Source: Lachnospiraceae bacterium (GTDB lineage: Bacteria > Bacillota > Clostridia > Oscillospirales > Ruminococcaceae). Taken from it: a DNA stretch of 49,364 bases. The translations under genes were made by a program, and so were the position numbers. The DNA lies in the NCBI GenBank assembly GCA_023664705.1, contig JAMPFE010000016.1:1-49364 (forward strand), read 5' to 3'. Below the pieces are notes generated by a model, which ran no database searches, had not been told where the DNA came from, and saw only the letters and a list, made by a program, of their open reading frames with translations. Shown piece after piece: positions 23,982-32,610 of this stretch; position 1 is the first letter of the stretch; each line of letters begins with the position of its first letter.

Positions 23982-26249
23982 ATGAAAAAATTATACGCAA
24001 TATTTTTATCGGCAGCGCTTTTGCTCACGGGCTGCGTAAAAACGGGCTACGACGGCGCTTCCGTGAAAAGGCTCACGGGCGGCTCCGCGGACGGGTACCG
24101 TTTTTTTGCGCAGAACACAGGCGGCGAGCCCGTCGAGATCACCGACGGCAGCGCGATAGACGAGTTGTGGGCGTATCTGTCGGAGTGCGAGTCGGGGGAG
24201 CGGTGCCGTTTTTATAACTATGACGCTCCCGCGGGAGTGGCGGCTTCGGCAACCGCGGAGCTCATACTTCTCGACAAGGAAACGGGCGAGGAGTATTCCG
24301 TCGCGGCGGGTCATACGGTTAGCTGCGGCAGCGCGGAGGACGGCACGCCCGCCATAACCGTCACCCGCCGCACGGACGAAAAAAATCCCGAGTGGACGGC
24401 GTACATAGACGTCGGCGGCGGCTTTGAGGAGCTGCTCAACGGGCTTTCGGGTGTTGGCAGCTCGCCGCATCTCACGGACAGCCCCCTCGACGACTATTCG
24501 ATAACGGGCAGCATAGAGGTCTACGACCCCGCAAGTTACACGTACACCGAATACAGCGGCGCGTTCTCCGAGGACTATGCCGAAGAGCTCTGGGCGCTGC
24601 TGGAACGTATCGAAAAGTCCGCCCCCATACGCCTCACGGGCACTCAGTGCACGGGCGGCGGCTGCATCGGCGGCGGTCTGATATTCACGAACGAAAAAAC
24701 GAACGAGGGCTTCTACGTCTCGGACGGGCTTCTGTACGCCGCTCCCGAGCTTGCCGGCGGCGAGAGCATTATAGTTATCGGCGGCAATTATTACGGCGGC
24801 TCCCGTGAAATGCTCAAGGAGCTCATGATAAAGGGGCTTGCCCGCGAGGAAAATATCGTCAAACAAACGGTAAACGCGCCCTCCGAGCCTTGGGCGGATA
24901 AGCCCGAAAAGCTCACGGATATGCCCCTCGGGCAGCTCGAGTTCTCGGGCAAAGCGTCGGTATACGACCCCGAGAGCGGCTTTATCGCCGAATACCAAGG
25001 CCGCGTCACGGGCATTGCCTGCGAGGAGCTTTGGTCGCTCCTCGCCGAGATAGAGCAGTCCCCCGCGGATACGGACGAAATCGCCGCGCCCGCCGACAAC
25101 GTCTGCCTTCAGATAACCAACACCGCCACGGACGACATTTATTTTATAACCTTCGGCATCGCCTCATACGTAGACCCTGCGGTCGTTGCCGTGAGCGGAT
25201 GCTTCCGCGGCGGCGTAAGCGAAAAATACTATCGCCCCGATATGTTTCTGTACGGCAGGCTCGCGGAGATCCTCCTCGGGGAGCTCGTCCGCGAGGAAAA
25301 CCACGTCTGCAGCCGTCTGCCCGACGTGCCGCAAAGGCTCTCCGACACGTCCCCCGAGGATTTTGAGATCGTCGGCAGCGCAACGGTGTTCGACCGCGAA
25401 ACGCTCACGACCACGCGCTATAAGGGCGCGATAACGGGGAGCGCCGCCGAGGAGCTTTGGGCGCTGCTCGGCAGGATAGAGCGCTGCGAGGTCGCCGAGT
25501 TCGACTACAACGATTCCGTCGGCAACAACTCCGTGCTGCTCACGCTCACGGACAAGCGCACGGGCAAGGTATACACGATAACGGACGGCATTTTCTACGA
25601 GCACCCCATGCTCGAGGGCGGAGCCGTGGTCATCGTCATAAACGGCGTCTCCCACGAGGGGCGCGGCTATGTCTGCTACTACCCCGAATGCGATTTCGAT
25701 ACGGGGAGATCGCTCCTCGACGAGCTCAAGGAGCTCGTGACCCGCGCCGTCTCCCGCGAGGAATACGTCGCCGACCGCGTGACCGAAACGCCGCAGCTCC
25801 CCAAAGGCGACATCGCCGCGGTGTGCTGCTATCAAAACCTTGCGTGGGGGCGCGAGCTCCGCGGCGAGTTCGTCGACCTCTGCGGCAATATCTACAAATT
25901 CGACCTGTCCGAGTATTCCGATATGTTATATGGGGATTTAATGACGACCCTCGAAAAAGGGCATTACAACGGTCTTTTCGGGGAACCCGTCGGCGTCGTC
26001 GGCAATATCGATGCGCTTTACGAGCTGATAGCCCTCGCCGACCTTGTCCCCGACGACGCGGAGATAACCGAAAAGCACACCGCTTACGACGCGGGGCAGA
26101 CGACGCTTTACATCGCGAATACGGGGCACGCGCTCGTCGAAATATCCTCCCGCGGCGATTACGAGCGTACAAACACCGACCCCAACGCCGAAAAAGCCGC
26201 CAAGCTCATAGAGCTCATCGCCCGCTCCGATTTCCAAATTTTAACATAA
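23982..26249 (+). CDS. Large lipoprotein built of about four tandem repeats
   Basis: A 755-residue lipoprotein (lipobox LLTGC, Cys18). Three clear repeats of about 145 residues begin near 170, 316 and 459. Each opens with a YDP- or FDR-type strand (SIEVYDPASYTYTEY, KASVYDPESGFIAEY, SATVFDRETLTTTRY), then G(A/R)xxxxxxxEELWxLLxxIE, a beta region (FTNEKTNEGFYVSDG and its equivalents), and ends with a linker containing LxREExxV (LAREENIV, LVREENHV, VSREEYVA). A shorter first copy with IDELWAYLSECE starts near 45. Residues from about 600 form a different end domain. No known domain is recognised. I infer a surface sensor or binding protein. Start at 23982 (AGAGG site, direct signal peptide). Confidence 0.78.
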   Translation: MKKLYAIFLSAALLLTGCVKTGYDGASVKRLTGGSADGYRFFAQNTGGEPVEITDGSAIDELWAYLSECESGERCRFYNYDAPAGVAASATAELILLDKETGEEYSVAAGHTVSCGSAEDGTPAITVTRRTDEKNPEWTAYIDVGGGFEELLNGLSGVGSSPHLTDSPLDDYSITGSIEVYDPASYTYTEYSGAFSEDYAEELWALLERIEKSAPIRLTGTQCTGGGCIGGGLIFTNEKTNEGFYVSDGLLYAAPELAGGESIIVIGGNYYGGSREMLKELMIKGLAREENIVKQTVNAPSEPWADKPEKLTDMPLGQLEFSGKASVYDPESGFIAEYQGRVTGIACEELWSLLAEIEQSPADTDEIAAPADNVCLQITNTATDDIYFITFGIASYVDPAVVAVSGCFRGGVSEKYYRPDMFLYGRLAEILLGELVREENHVCSRLPDVPQRLSDTSPEDFEIVGSATVFDRETLTTTRYKGAITGSAAEELWALLGRIERCEVAEFDYNDSVGNNSVLLTLTDKRTGKVYTITDGIFYEHPMLEGGAVVIVINGVSHEGRGYVCYYPECDFDTGRSLLDELKELVTRAVSREEYVADRVTETPQLPKGDIAAVCCYQNLAWGRELRGEFVDLCGNIYKFDLSEYSDMLYGDLMTTLEKGHYNGLFGEPVGVVGNIDALYELIALADLVPDDAEITEKHTAYDAGQTTLYIANTGHALVEISSRGDYERTNTDPNAEKAAKLIELIARSDFQILT

Positions 26250-26283
26250 AATTACATCTCTCCCAAATATTTCCACCACAAAA

Positions 26284-26351
26284 CTGCAATTAACCGCAAA
26301 AAACTGCAAATCGGCTGCAAATCACTGCACGCTAACTGCAAAAAGCTGCAA
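26284..26351. repeat. Seven CTGCAA-type hexamers phased at about 10.3 bp
   Basis: CTGCAA or a one-base variant starts at 26284, 26294 (CCGCAA), 26304, 26315, 26325 (CTGCAC), 26336 and 26346: intervals of 10, 10, 11, 10, 11 and 10. Most are joined by short A tracts. TTGCAA words continue near the same phase at 26397 and 26419. It lies between two convergent genes. Helical phasing of A tracts predicts intrinsically bent DNA. Confidence 0.7.
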
Positions 26352-26352
26352 G

Positions 26353-26388
26353 AAAAGGGACAAATCCACCCCGATTTGTCCCTTTTTT
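26353..26388. terminator. Bidirectional terminator between convergent genes
   Basis: AAAAGGGACAAATC (26353-26366) and GATTTGTCCCTTTT (26373-26386) form a perfect 14-bp stem with a 6-base loop. T runs occur on both strands, so it serves the lipoprotein (+) and the cysteine desulfurase (-). Confidence 0.9.
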
Positions 26389-26432
26389 AAAAAAATTTGC
26401 AATTTCCCAGCCGAAAACTTGCAAAAATCGAA

Positions 26433-27575
26433 TTATCGCAAGGCCGTTTTCTCCAGCGTCCGCAGCAGCATATCGACCTCTCGCGCGGTATTGAACGCGG
26501 ACGGCGAAAACCGTATAGTACCGCCGTTTATCGTGCCTATCTTCTTGTGCGCGAGCGGTGCGCAGTGCAGCCCGCCCCGCATAGCGAAGCCGTTCGCGCT
26601 CAGCATAGCCGCGCCCTCGGTCGACGGCATATCGCGGATATTGAACGAAACCACGGGCGCGTACAGCCCCGAATTTCGCATTGTAATGCGGTTGCAGAGC
26701 CGTATGCCGTGTATTTTCTCCGCGCCCTCGCAAAAGCGTCGGCAGAGCGCCAGCTCGTGCGCGAGTATCCTCTCGGTCGTAAGCCCGCGCACAAAGTCCA
26801 CGCCCTCGCCGAGCGCGATAACGCCCGCGGTGTTGATAGTGCCGCTCTCAAAGCGGTCGGGGGAGAAATCGGGCTGTAAAACGCTTTCCGAAGCGCTTCC
26901 CGTGCCGCCCTCCATCAGCGTGTTCAGCGGATAGCTGCCGTCGGTCATCATCAGCCCCGTCCCCATAGGCCCGTACAGCCCCTTGTGCCCCGCCGCGCAG
27001 ATGATGTTTATGCCGTCTTTAAGCGTTATCGGCAGCGTTCCCGCGCCCTGCGCCGCGTCCACTATAAAGCATATCCGCTTGCGTCGGCAGAGCGCTGCAA
27101 GCTCCTTAAGCGGCGTGCGCAGCCCCGTAACGTTGCCCGCGGCGGTGCAGACGAGCGCAACGGTATTCGGACGGACGGCGCGCTCCGCGTTGTAGACGGT
27201 CTGCTCCTCGTCCTCGACAGCCTCAAACATCGTAAACGAGCCTCCGACCGCCCTTGCCGCCGCGTAAACGGGGCGAATGACGGCGTTGTGCTCCATATCG
27301 CTCGTCACGAAATGGCAGCCCCTTTTTGCAATTCCCTTTATCGCGAAGTTCAGCGCATGTGTGCAGTTCAGCGTAAACACTGTATTTTCGGGCTCCGCGC
27401 CAAAGAACTCGGCGCATTTTTCGCGGCTTTGGTAGACAGCCTCGGCAGTGCTTTGGGACAACGCGTGACCCGAGCGCCCGGGGTTTGCGCCGTAAGCGCT
27501 CATGGCGCGCGCCCATTTCCGATACACCGCCTGCGGCTTGGGGAAGGTAGTCGCCGCGTTATCGAGGTATATCAC
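26433..27575 (-). CDS. SufS/CsdB-type cysteine desulfurase family protein
   Basis: A 380-residue class V aminotransferase fold. It shows DNAATTFPKPQ at the start, THALNFAIKG, the PLP-contacting Asp173 (IVDAAQGAG), the Schiff-base lysine in AAGHKGLYGP (Lys198) and the group II catalytic loop RGGLHCAPLAH with Cys338. It would release sulfur or selenium from (seleno)cysteine. A close sister type (the EF2568-like cysteine desulfurases) sits in selenium-molybdenum hydroxylase clusters with DUF3343 proteins; the same pairing is seen here. Start is a GTG after AGGGGTAAG, overlapping the DUF3343 gene end by 17 bases. No other selenium genes occur in the window. Confidence 0.88.
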   Translation of the reverse strand: MIYLDNAATTFPKPQAVYRKWARAMSAYGANPGRSGHALSQSTAEAVYQSREKCAEFFGAEPENTVFTLNCTHALNFAIKGIAKRGCHFVTSDMEHNAVIRPVYAAARAVGGSFTMFEAVEDEEQTVYNAERAVRPNTVALVCTAAGNVTGLRTPLKELAALCRRKRICFIVDAAQGAGTLPITLKDGINIICAAGHKGLYGPMGTGLMMTDGSYPLNTLMEGGTGSASESVLQPDFSPDRFESGTINTAGVIALGEGVDFVRGLTTERILAHELALCRRFCEGAEKIHGIRLCNRITMRNSGLYAPVVSFNIRDMPSTEGAAMLSANGFAMRGGLHCAPLAHKKIGTINGGTIRFSPSAFNTAREVDMLLRTLEKTALR

Positions 27576-27768
27576 AGCTTACCCCTATCGAGCCGAGCAG
27601 AGCGCAAACCTCCGCCTCCGACGCGTTTTTGTCCGTGACCTTCAGCGCAAAGCCGCAGCCCGCTCTGTTGTCAAAGCCGCGCTCGACGATGCAGCGAATG
27701 CCGTGTTTTTGCAGGAACGACATCGCCTTTCTTGCATGCGTAAACGATTTGATATATATAATTGTCAT
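27559..27768 (-). CDS. DUF3343 (putative Se/S carrier-like) protein
   Basis: A 69-residue protein, MTIIYIKSFTHARKAMSFLQ, then a short helix and CGFALKV, matching the small DUF3343 fold. Cys24 (GIRCIVE), Cys37 (AGCGF) and Cys53 are available; the CGFALKV cysteine is the one usually kept. It precedes and overlaps the cysteine desulfurase, so it may accept the chalcogen released there. Start chosen at 27768 after AGGAGAG. A TATAAT-containing weak promoter lies about 90 bases upstream in a gap that can also fold a GCGGATTT stem. Confidence 0.78.
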   Translation of the reverse strand: MTIIYIKSFTHARKAMSFLQKHGIRCIVERGFDNRAGCGFALKVTDKNASEAEVCALLGSIGVSCDIPR

Positions 27769-27907
27769 AAAAAAATCTCTCCTTAGTTCAGGCAGCACCG
27801 TACAAAGCCGTTAAGCGCGGTCTTTGCACAGTATTGCCTCTATTAGGCGAAATCCGCCTGTTGCATTATATGCAAACAAGCGGATTTTGACAGGAGAGTT
27901 TTTATTG

Positions 27908-29236
27908 TTATAGGCTTGAAATAAGCGCCTTCGCCCTTTCGAGCAGCGCGTTTTTTTCGTTCGGCAGCTTTTCCGCGACGACCTCCGCGAGCAGTTCCGA
28001 AAGCACCCTGCCCATAAGCGGCGAGGGAGGCACCATATCCTTAAGGTCTCTGCCCGAAACGGCAAGCTCCTTCAGCGTAAGGCACGGCTTCGCGGAGATT
28101 ATCTCCTCGGCAGTTTCAAGGCACTTTTTCGCGTTTTCGATACGCGGTCTGCCGAGCGCGGACTGCGCCGAGCTGTCGGCTATCTGCGCGCACATGATGT
28201 CTCGGAAGAGCTCCGAGCCGTACTGCGACAGCCGCCGCTTTACAATGCGCCTTGAGGGCTCGGCGGGCATATCGTGGCGCTTTATTATGGCGCAGACCCT
28301 CTCGCGCAGAACGTTGTCGCATTTGAGCGTCCGCAGGAGCCCGTCGGCAATCTCGCGGCTTTTCTCGGCATGCCCGTAGTAGTGGCACTCGCCGTCCTCC
28401 CCGACCGTGCGGCAGAACGGCTTCCCCGTGTCGTGCAGCAGCATCGCGAGCCGCAGCGCGGGCTCCGCGGGAGCGGCTTCGACGGCGCGCGCGGTGTGCT
28501 CGTACAGCGTGCTGTCGTGGTAGCGCGAGCCCTGCTCGTAGCCTATCTGCTCCGCGAGCGGCGGCATTATTTCGGCGAACACGCTCGGGAACTCCAGCAG
28601 CACGCGCTTAACGCCGCTGCCGCAGAGCAGCAGCTTCAGCTCCGAGAAAACGCGCTCCGCGGAGACCTTATGCAGGTCTTTCGCGCGCGCCGTTATCGTA
28701 TCGGCAGTTTGCTTTTCGACGGCAAAGCCCAGCGTTGCCGAAAACCGCAGCGCACGGAGTATTCTCAAAGCGTCCTCGGAGAAGCGCCGCCCGGGGTCGC
28801 CTATGCAGCGTATCATGCGCGAGCCGATGTCGCCCGCGCCGCCGAACGGGTCAATAACGCCCGTCTTGGGACTGTAAGCAATGCCGTTCATCGTGAAATC
28901 GCGGCGCGAGAGGTCGTCCCCGACCTCCCGCGAGAACGTCACCGAGCTCGGGTGCCTGCCGTCGGCGTATTCCCCGTCGACGCGGAACGTCGTTATCTCA
29001 ACGCTCTGCCCCTTGTACAGCACAGTGACCGTGCCGTGCTTCACGCCCGTTTCGATAACTCGGCAGTCGGAAAAGACGCGCTCCGTTTCACGCGGGAGCG
29101 CGGAGGTCGTTATGTCGTAGTCGCGGGGCTGCATGCCCATAAGCGCGTCGCGCACGCACCCGCCGACGACGAACGCGGAAAAACCCGCGCGCTCGAGCCG
29201 CTCGAGCATTTCGGCTATCTGAAACGGAAGCTCCAT
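27908..29236 (-). CDS. cca: CCA tRNA nucleotidyltransferase
   Basis: A 442-residue class II enzyme that adds or repairs the 3' CCA of tRNA. Motifs: GGCVRD (25-30) with the metal-binding pair RDYDITT (Asp39, Asp41), RRDFTMNGIAY, EDALRILRALRF and an HD-type segment LLHDTGKPFC in the C-terminal part. RBS AAAGGAGG. The length and HD signature are of the longer Gram-positive/bacterial form. The tRNA at 22 kb has a genomic CCA, so here Cca would mainly repair. All key residues are intact. Confidence 0.95.
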   Translation of the reverse strand: MELPFQIAEMLERLERAGFSAFVVGGCVRDALMGMQPRDYDITTSALPRETERVFSDCRVIETGVKHGTVTVLYKGQSVEITTFRVDGEYADGRHPSSVTFSREVGDDLSRRDFTMNGIAYSPKTGVIDPFGGAGDIGSRMIRCIGDPGRRFSEDALRILRALRFSATLGFAVEKQTADTITARAKDLHKVSAERVFSELKLLLCGSGVKRVLLEFPSVFAEIMPPLAEQIGYEQGSRYHDSTLYEHTARAVEAAPAEPALRLAMLLHDTGKPFCRTVGEDGECHYYGHAEKSREIADGLLRTLKCDNVLRERVCAIIKRHDMPAEPSRRIVKRRLSQYGSELFRDIMCAQIADSSAQSALGRPRIENAKKCLETAEEIISAKPCLTLKELAVSGRDLKDMVPPSPLMGRVLSELLAEVVAEKLPNEKNALLERAKALISSL

Positions 29237-29287
29237 ATGTCCTCCTTTGGTTGTCGGCAGGCTGTTTTATGACCGCCGCGCCGTTTT

Positions 29288-29827
29288 TCAATATTCGTTG
29301 TATTCGCTCATTGAGACCGTGCCGCGCTTGTTTTTCTCGGGGATAAGCTCTCCGAGTATCGCGAACGGCGTGTCCTCGGGTTTTACGCTGTTGTGAGCGC
29401 CATCGAACGCGTAGTAAAGCGTGTCGGTCTTATACTCGGTCTTTATGGTCACCTTATAGCCGCACACGCAATACCCCATGAAAAAGCTCTTTATCTCCAC
29501 GGAGCGCACGTCCGAGTAATAGTAGCAGACGTCGGGGCGCTTTTCGCGGCGGATAGTCATTTTCTCCTTGTCGAACTCGTATTCCGCGCGCTTTCCCGAG
29601 CGGGCGGCGTGAAAGAACTGCTCCGCGATAAAGCAGAACACAGCCAATATCAGCATGCCCAAAAGCGCCAATATACTTCTGTCCTTGAAAGCGACAAAGA
29701 TGAACGGCGCAGCCGCGGCAAGCCCCAGCGCAATGCTTACGCTGAACGGCGCTATCCACCAAAAGGGGTTGTCGTTCATCAGCTTCATGGTGCTCTTTTT
29801 GAGCGTTATATCCTCGTAATTCATCAT
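29288..29827 (-). CDS. Two-pass membrane protein with PH-like domain
   Basis: A 179-residue protein: a short cytoplasmic start, two transmembrane helices (about 25-47 and 51-70, WIAPFSVSIALGLAAAAPFI and ILALLGMLILAVFCFIAEQ), then about 100 cytoplasmic residues with strand pairs (YEFDKEKMTIRREK, KVTIKTEYKTDTLYY) of the YcxB/bacterial-PH kind. The function is not known. It starts 19 bases downstream of the FAD protein gene and has a GGAGG site, so they may be co-transcribed. Confidence 0.7.
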   Translation of the reverse strand: MMNYEDITLKKSTMKLMNDNPFWWIAPFSVSIALGLAAAAPFIFVAFKDRSILALLGMLILAVFCFIAEQFFHAARSGKRAEYEFDKEKMTIRREKRPDVCYYYSDVRSVEIKSFFMGYCVCGYKVTIKTEYKTDTLYYAFDGAHNSVKPEDTPFAILGELIPEKNKRGTVSMSEYNEY

Positions 29828-29846
29828 TGCTCACCTCCATGATAGG

Positions 29847-31259
29847 CTATCTCCCTATATGCACCCGCTGCGCGAACTCGTTGTAATACAGCTTTCTGCC
29901 CATGAGCACGCCCATTATCGACGCCATCATCAAGCCCCTCGTCCAGCCGCTGGAGTCGCCGAGGCAGTGCAGCCCCATGATATTCGTCCTGAGCTCCTCG
30001 TCCATCGCGACGCGGTTGGAGTAAAATTTGAGCTCGGGCGAGTACAGCAGCGTCTCGTGGCTCGCGAACCCCGGGACAACGTTGTCGACCGCCTTTATGA
30101 AATTGATGATGTTCGTCATCGTGCGGTAGGGTATCGCCGCCGTGATGTCCCCCGCGACCGCGTCGGGGAGCGTGGGCTTGACGTTGGAGAAGGACAGCTC
30201 CTTTTCCCATGTGCGCTTGCCGTCGAGAATATCGCCGTAGCGCTGCACGAGGATATGCCCGTTGCCGAGCATATTCGCGAGCTCACCGACCTTTTTGGCA
30301 TACTCTATCGGCTGGTCGAACGGCACGCTGAAATTGTGCGAGCAGAGTATCGCGAGGTTGGTGTTGTCGCTCTTGAGGTTCTTGTAGGAGTGCCCGTTGA
30401 CAACGGCTAAACCGTCGTCGTAGTTTTCCTGCGCGACAAAGCCGCCCGGGTTCTGGCAGAACGTGCGCACCTTGTTGCGGAACGGCGCGGGGTAGCCGAT
30501 GAGCTTGCTTTCGTACAGCACCGCGTTGACCTCCTCCATGACCTCGTTTCGCACCTCGACGCGCACGCCGATGTCCACGGTCCCCGAGCGGTGCTCGACG
30601 CCGTGAGCGACGCATATTTTTTCAAGCCAGTCCGCGCCCTTTCTGCCCGTCGCGATAACGACGTCGAGCCCGTAAATGACGTTCCCCGAGCAGACGACGC
30701 CCGTGCATTGTCCGTTTTCGACAACGATGTCGTCGCAGGCGGTGCCGAACATTATCTCCACGCCGTTGTCGAGCAGATACTTTTCGATGCGCGCGTAGAG
30801 CTGCTGAGCCATTTCCGTGCCGAGGTGACGAATGGGGCAGTCGACGAGCTTCAAATTCGCGTTTATCGCCTTTTTGCGTATCTCGCGAATCTTGTCGGGT
30901 TCGGAAACGCCCTCGACGCGCTCGTCCGCGCCGAATTCGAGATAAATCTTGTCTGTGTAGGCGATGAGCTCCCGCGCCTGCTGCTCGCCGATAAGCTCGG
31001 GCAGCGTGCCGCCGACCTCGGGCGACAGCGAGAGCTTGCCGTCCGAGAACGCCCCCGCGCCCGAAAAGCCCGTGGTTATGTGGCAGTCGGGCTTGCAGCT
31101 CATGCATTTGCCCGTCTGCGATTTCGGGCAGTGCCGTTTTTCGACGGGCTGTCCCTTTTCGATTATCAGCACCTTTTTTTCCGAGCCCTGCCGCAGCAGC
31201 TCTATCGCCGTGAATATTCCCGCGGGTCCCGCGCCAACTATTATAACGTCGTATTTCAT
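29847..31259 (-). CDS. FAD-dependent dehydrogenase, uncharacterised family
   Basis: A 470-residue flavoprotein. The N-terminal Rossmann motif is VIIVGAGPAGIF (Gly9-x-Gly11), with the acidic ribose-binding end at VLIIEKG. A four-cysteine cluster CPKSQTGKCMSCKPDC follows, then GFSGAGAFSDGKL (family hallmark), DVVIATGRKGA and a C-terminal FAD loop GLHCLGDSSGWTRGLMMASI. This agrees with the COG2509 group of large FAD dehydrogenases. The Cys-rich insertion may bind an iron-sulfur cluster or zinc. The substrate is unknown. RBS AAGGTGA. Confidence 0.85.
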   Translation of the reverse strand: MKYDVIIVGAGPAGIFTAIELLRQGSEKKVLIIEKGQPVEKRHCPKSQTGKCMSCKPDCHITTGFSGAGAFSDGKLSLSPEVGGTLPELIGEQQARELIAYTDKIYLEFGADERVEGVSEPDKIREIRKKAINANLKLVDCPIRHLGTEMAQQLYARIEKYLLDNGVEIMFGTACDDIVVENGQCTGVVCSGNVIYGLDVVIATGRKGADWLEKICVAHGVEHRSGTVDIGVRVEVRNEVMEEVNAVLYESKLIGYPAPFRNKVRTFCQNPGGFVAQENYDDGLAVVNGHSYKNLKSDNTNLAILCSHNFSVPFDQPIEYAKKVGELANMLGNGHILVQRYGDILDGKRTWEKELSFSNVKPTLPDAVAGDITAAIPYRTMTNIINFIKAVDNVVPGFASHETLLYSPELKFYSNRVAMDEELRTNIMGLHCLGDSSGWTRGLMMASIMGVLMGRKLYYNEFAQRVHIGR

Positions 31260-31301
31260 AATATCACCTTTTTTGTTTATTTTTCCCGTTTTTGCCGAAA
31301 A

Positions 31302-31703
31302 TCACCATATTTCGTCGGGGTGGTGTTTGGCAATAAATTTTTTCGTGATGTCGATTAAATTTTCGGCAATGTATTTTTTAGAATCGTTTTTATAGGAGTC
31401 GCCATTATAAAAATTACAAAATTCCAAGCTCGAGCGAATTTCATGAATTTTCATAATACCTGTTGCAAACCCCATACCCGTTTCAAAGGTCTGCGCATAG
31501 AACAGGCAGTCGCTGCAGTCGCAGGAGTTTCCGTTGTCGTCGTACAGGAGCCAATCCACGCGCACGATGTCGACGATTTTCATTCTTCTTTCGAGCTCAG
31601 CCCATATCGCGTCATAGTCCTCGCAATCCTTGTTTACGCCTATGGAGATGAGGTACATCATCTTCCTGCCGTCCTTTGTCGCCATATTCGTGTCGAATAC
31701 CAT
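31302..31703 (-). CDS. Small Cys-containing protein of unknown function
   Basis: A 133-residue protein starting MVFDTNMATKDGRKMMYLIS, with NSCDCSDCLFYAQTF in the middle (three cysteines in six residues, suggestive of metal binding) and a helical end. Not recognised. Start at 31703 after AAAGGA; an upstream in-frame ATG would lie ahead of the promoter's -10 region. It has its own promoter and lies 42 bases before the FAD dehydrogenase, so it may be co-transcribed with it. Confidence 0.62.
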   Translation of the reverse strand: MVFDTNMATKDGRKMMYLISIGVNKDCEDYDAIWAELERRMKIVDIVRVDWLLYDDNGNSCDCSDCLFYAQTFETGMGFATGIMKIHEIRSSLEFCNFYNGDSYKNDSKKYIAENLIDITKKFIAKHHPDEIW

Positions 31704-31740
31704 AATATCAAGTCCTTTCTCTGTTGACGTCCACACTAAT

Positions 31741-31769
31741 AATTTAACATATTTTTCGGATTTTGTCAA
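31741..31769 (-). promoter_or_regulatory. Sigma-A promoter of the small Cys-containing protein
   Basis: On the minus strand TTGACA (31764-31769), 17-bp spacer, TAAATT (31741-31746). Confidence 0.68.
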
Positions 31770-31834
31770 TATTTTTGGGACATTTCGCGCGGTTCGCGCT
31801 CATATATTTTTTAAAAAGCAAAGGAGCTGTTCAA

Positions 31835-32536
31835 ATGGAAAATATTGTCAACGCGCCGCACAACAGGGGAGCGCTGCCGAGGGAGAGCACAGAGCCGCGT
31901 ATAACGGAGAGCATGTCCGAGGAGCCCGAAAGGGACGAGATAGAAACGCCCGATTTTGCCGAGACATACGAAGAAACGGACAAGCCGAACGAGCCCGAGA
32001 TCTACACGCACGTCCGCGCGCCCGAGATACGCCGCGGCGGAACGCGGATACTTATGGGCCTGACGGCTGTGTGCGGAGCGGTCTCGGGGGCGGTCATCGT
32101 GTTCACGGGGAAAGCCGACCCCGCCGCTCTCGAGGCGGTTTCGCGCTCGCTTGAGGGGACCGTCGGGGAGCTTTTTCTGCGCGCGCTGGCGACGGGAGCT
32201 GTGTTCCTCGCGGCAGAGCTGATACTGGGTTTTTTCGCGCTGGGGGATTGGCTCGTGTGGGCGCTGCCGCTGTGCTATGCCATGGGAACGAGCCTGCGCG
32301 TCGCCGCCTCGGGAACTGCCGTGCTGCTGCCGTCCGCGGCGGCGGGGATATGCGCCGTTTCGCTCGCGGCTGCCGCTTCGGCAAGCTTTTCGCAGACGCT
32401 GCTGCGGCTGTCCGAGGGCGGCAGCCTGTACCGCGAGAGCTCGCCGCTGCGGAGCTACGCGCTGGCGTTTTTCGGCTATGCGCTGATGATCGCGGCGGCG
32501 GCGGTGTATGAGGGCATCGCTCTCAACTGGAAATGA
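31835..32536 (+). CDS. Polytopic membrane protein (possibly SpoIIM-like)
   Basis: A 233-residue protein with about 75 charged, disordered N-terminal residues and then about five transmembrane segments (ILMGLTAVCGAVSGAVIVF, LFLRALATGAVFLAAELILG, LVWALPLCYAMGTSL and two more, ending in YALMIAAAAVYEG). The layout GxxLGFFxLGDWLVWALPLxYAxG is reminiscent of SpoIIM-like or DUF95-type membrane proteins, but the resemblance is weak. Start at 31835 (AAAGGAG). It is the only plus-strand gene between 26 and 49 kb. Confidence 0.65.
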   Translation: MENIVNAPHNRGALPRESTEPRITESMSEEPERDEIETPDFAETYEETDKPNEPEIYTHVRAPEIRRGGTRILMGLTAVCGAVSGAVIVFTGKADPAALEAVSRSLEGTVGELFLRALATGAVFLAAELILGFFALGDWLVWALPLCYAMGTSLRVAASGTAVLLPSAAAGICAVSLAAAASASFSQTLLRLSEGGSLYRESSPLRSYALAFFGYALMIAAAAVYEGIALNWK

Positions 32537-32565
32537 ACGGCAATTCCCGTTTGACAGCACACAAC

Positions 32566-32590
32566 AAAACGCCCCCGAAGGCTCGGGGGC
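32566..32590 (-). terminator. Terminator of the spore-surface/tcdA-side operon
   Basis: A perfect 8-bp stem GCCCCCGA/TCGGGGGC with a 4-base loop; the minus strand continues GTTTTGTTG. Confidence 0.8.
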
Positions 32591-32610
32591 AATGCTCATT
32601 AAAAATATTT

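Noticed and set aside
26284..26351. CRISPR-like repeat array
   Set aside because: Repeats are 6 bases with 4-5-base gaps; CRISPR repeats are 23-47 bases with unique spacers of about 30. No cas genes in the window.
27838..27900. Terminator or riboswitch between cca and the DUF3343 gene
   Set aside because: A GCGGATTT stem can form, but there is no clear T tract and the fold is not a known riboswitch, so it was not listed as a feature.
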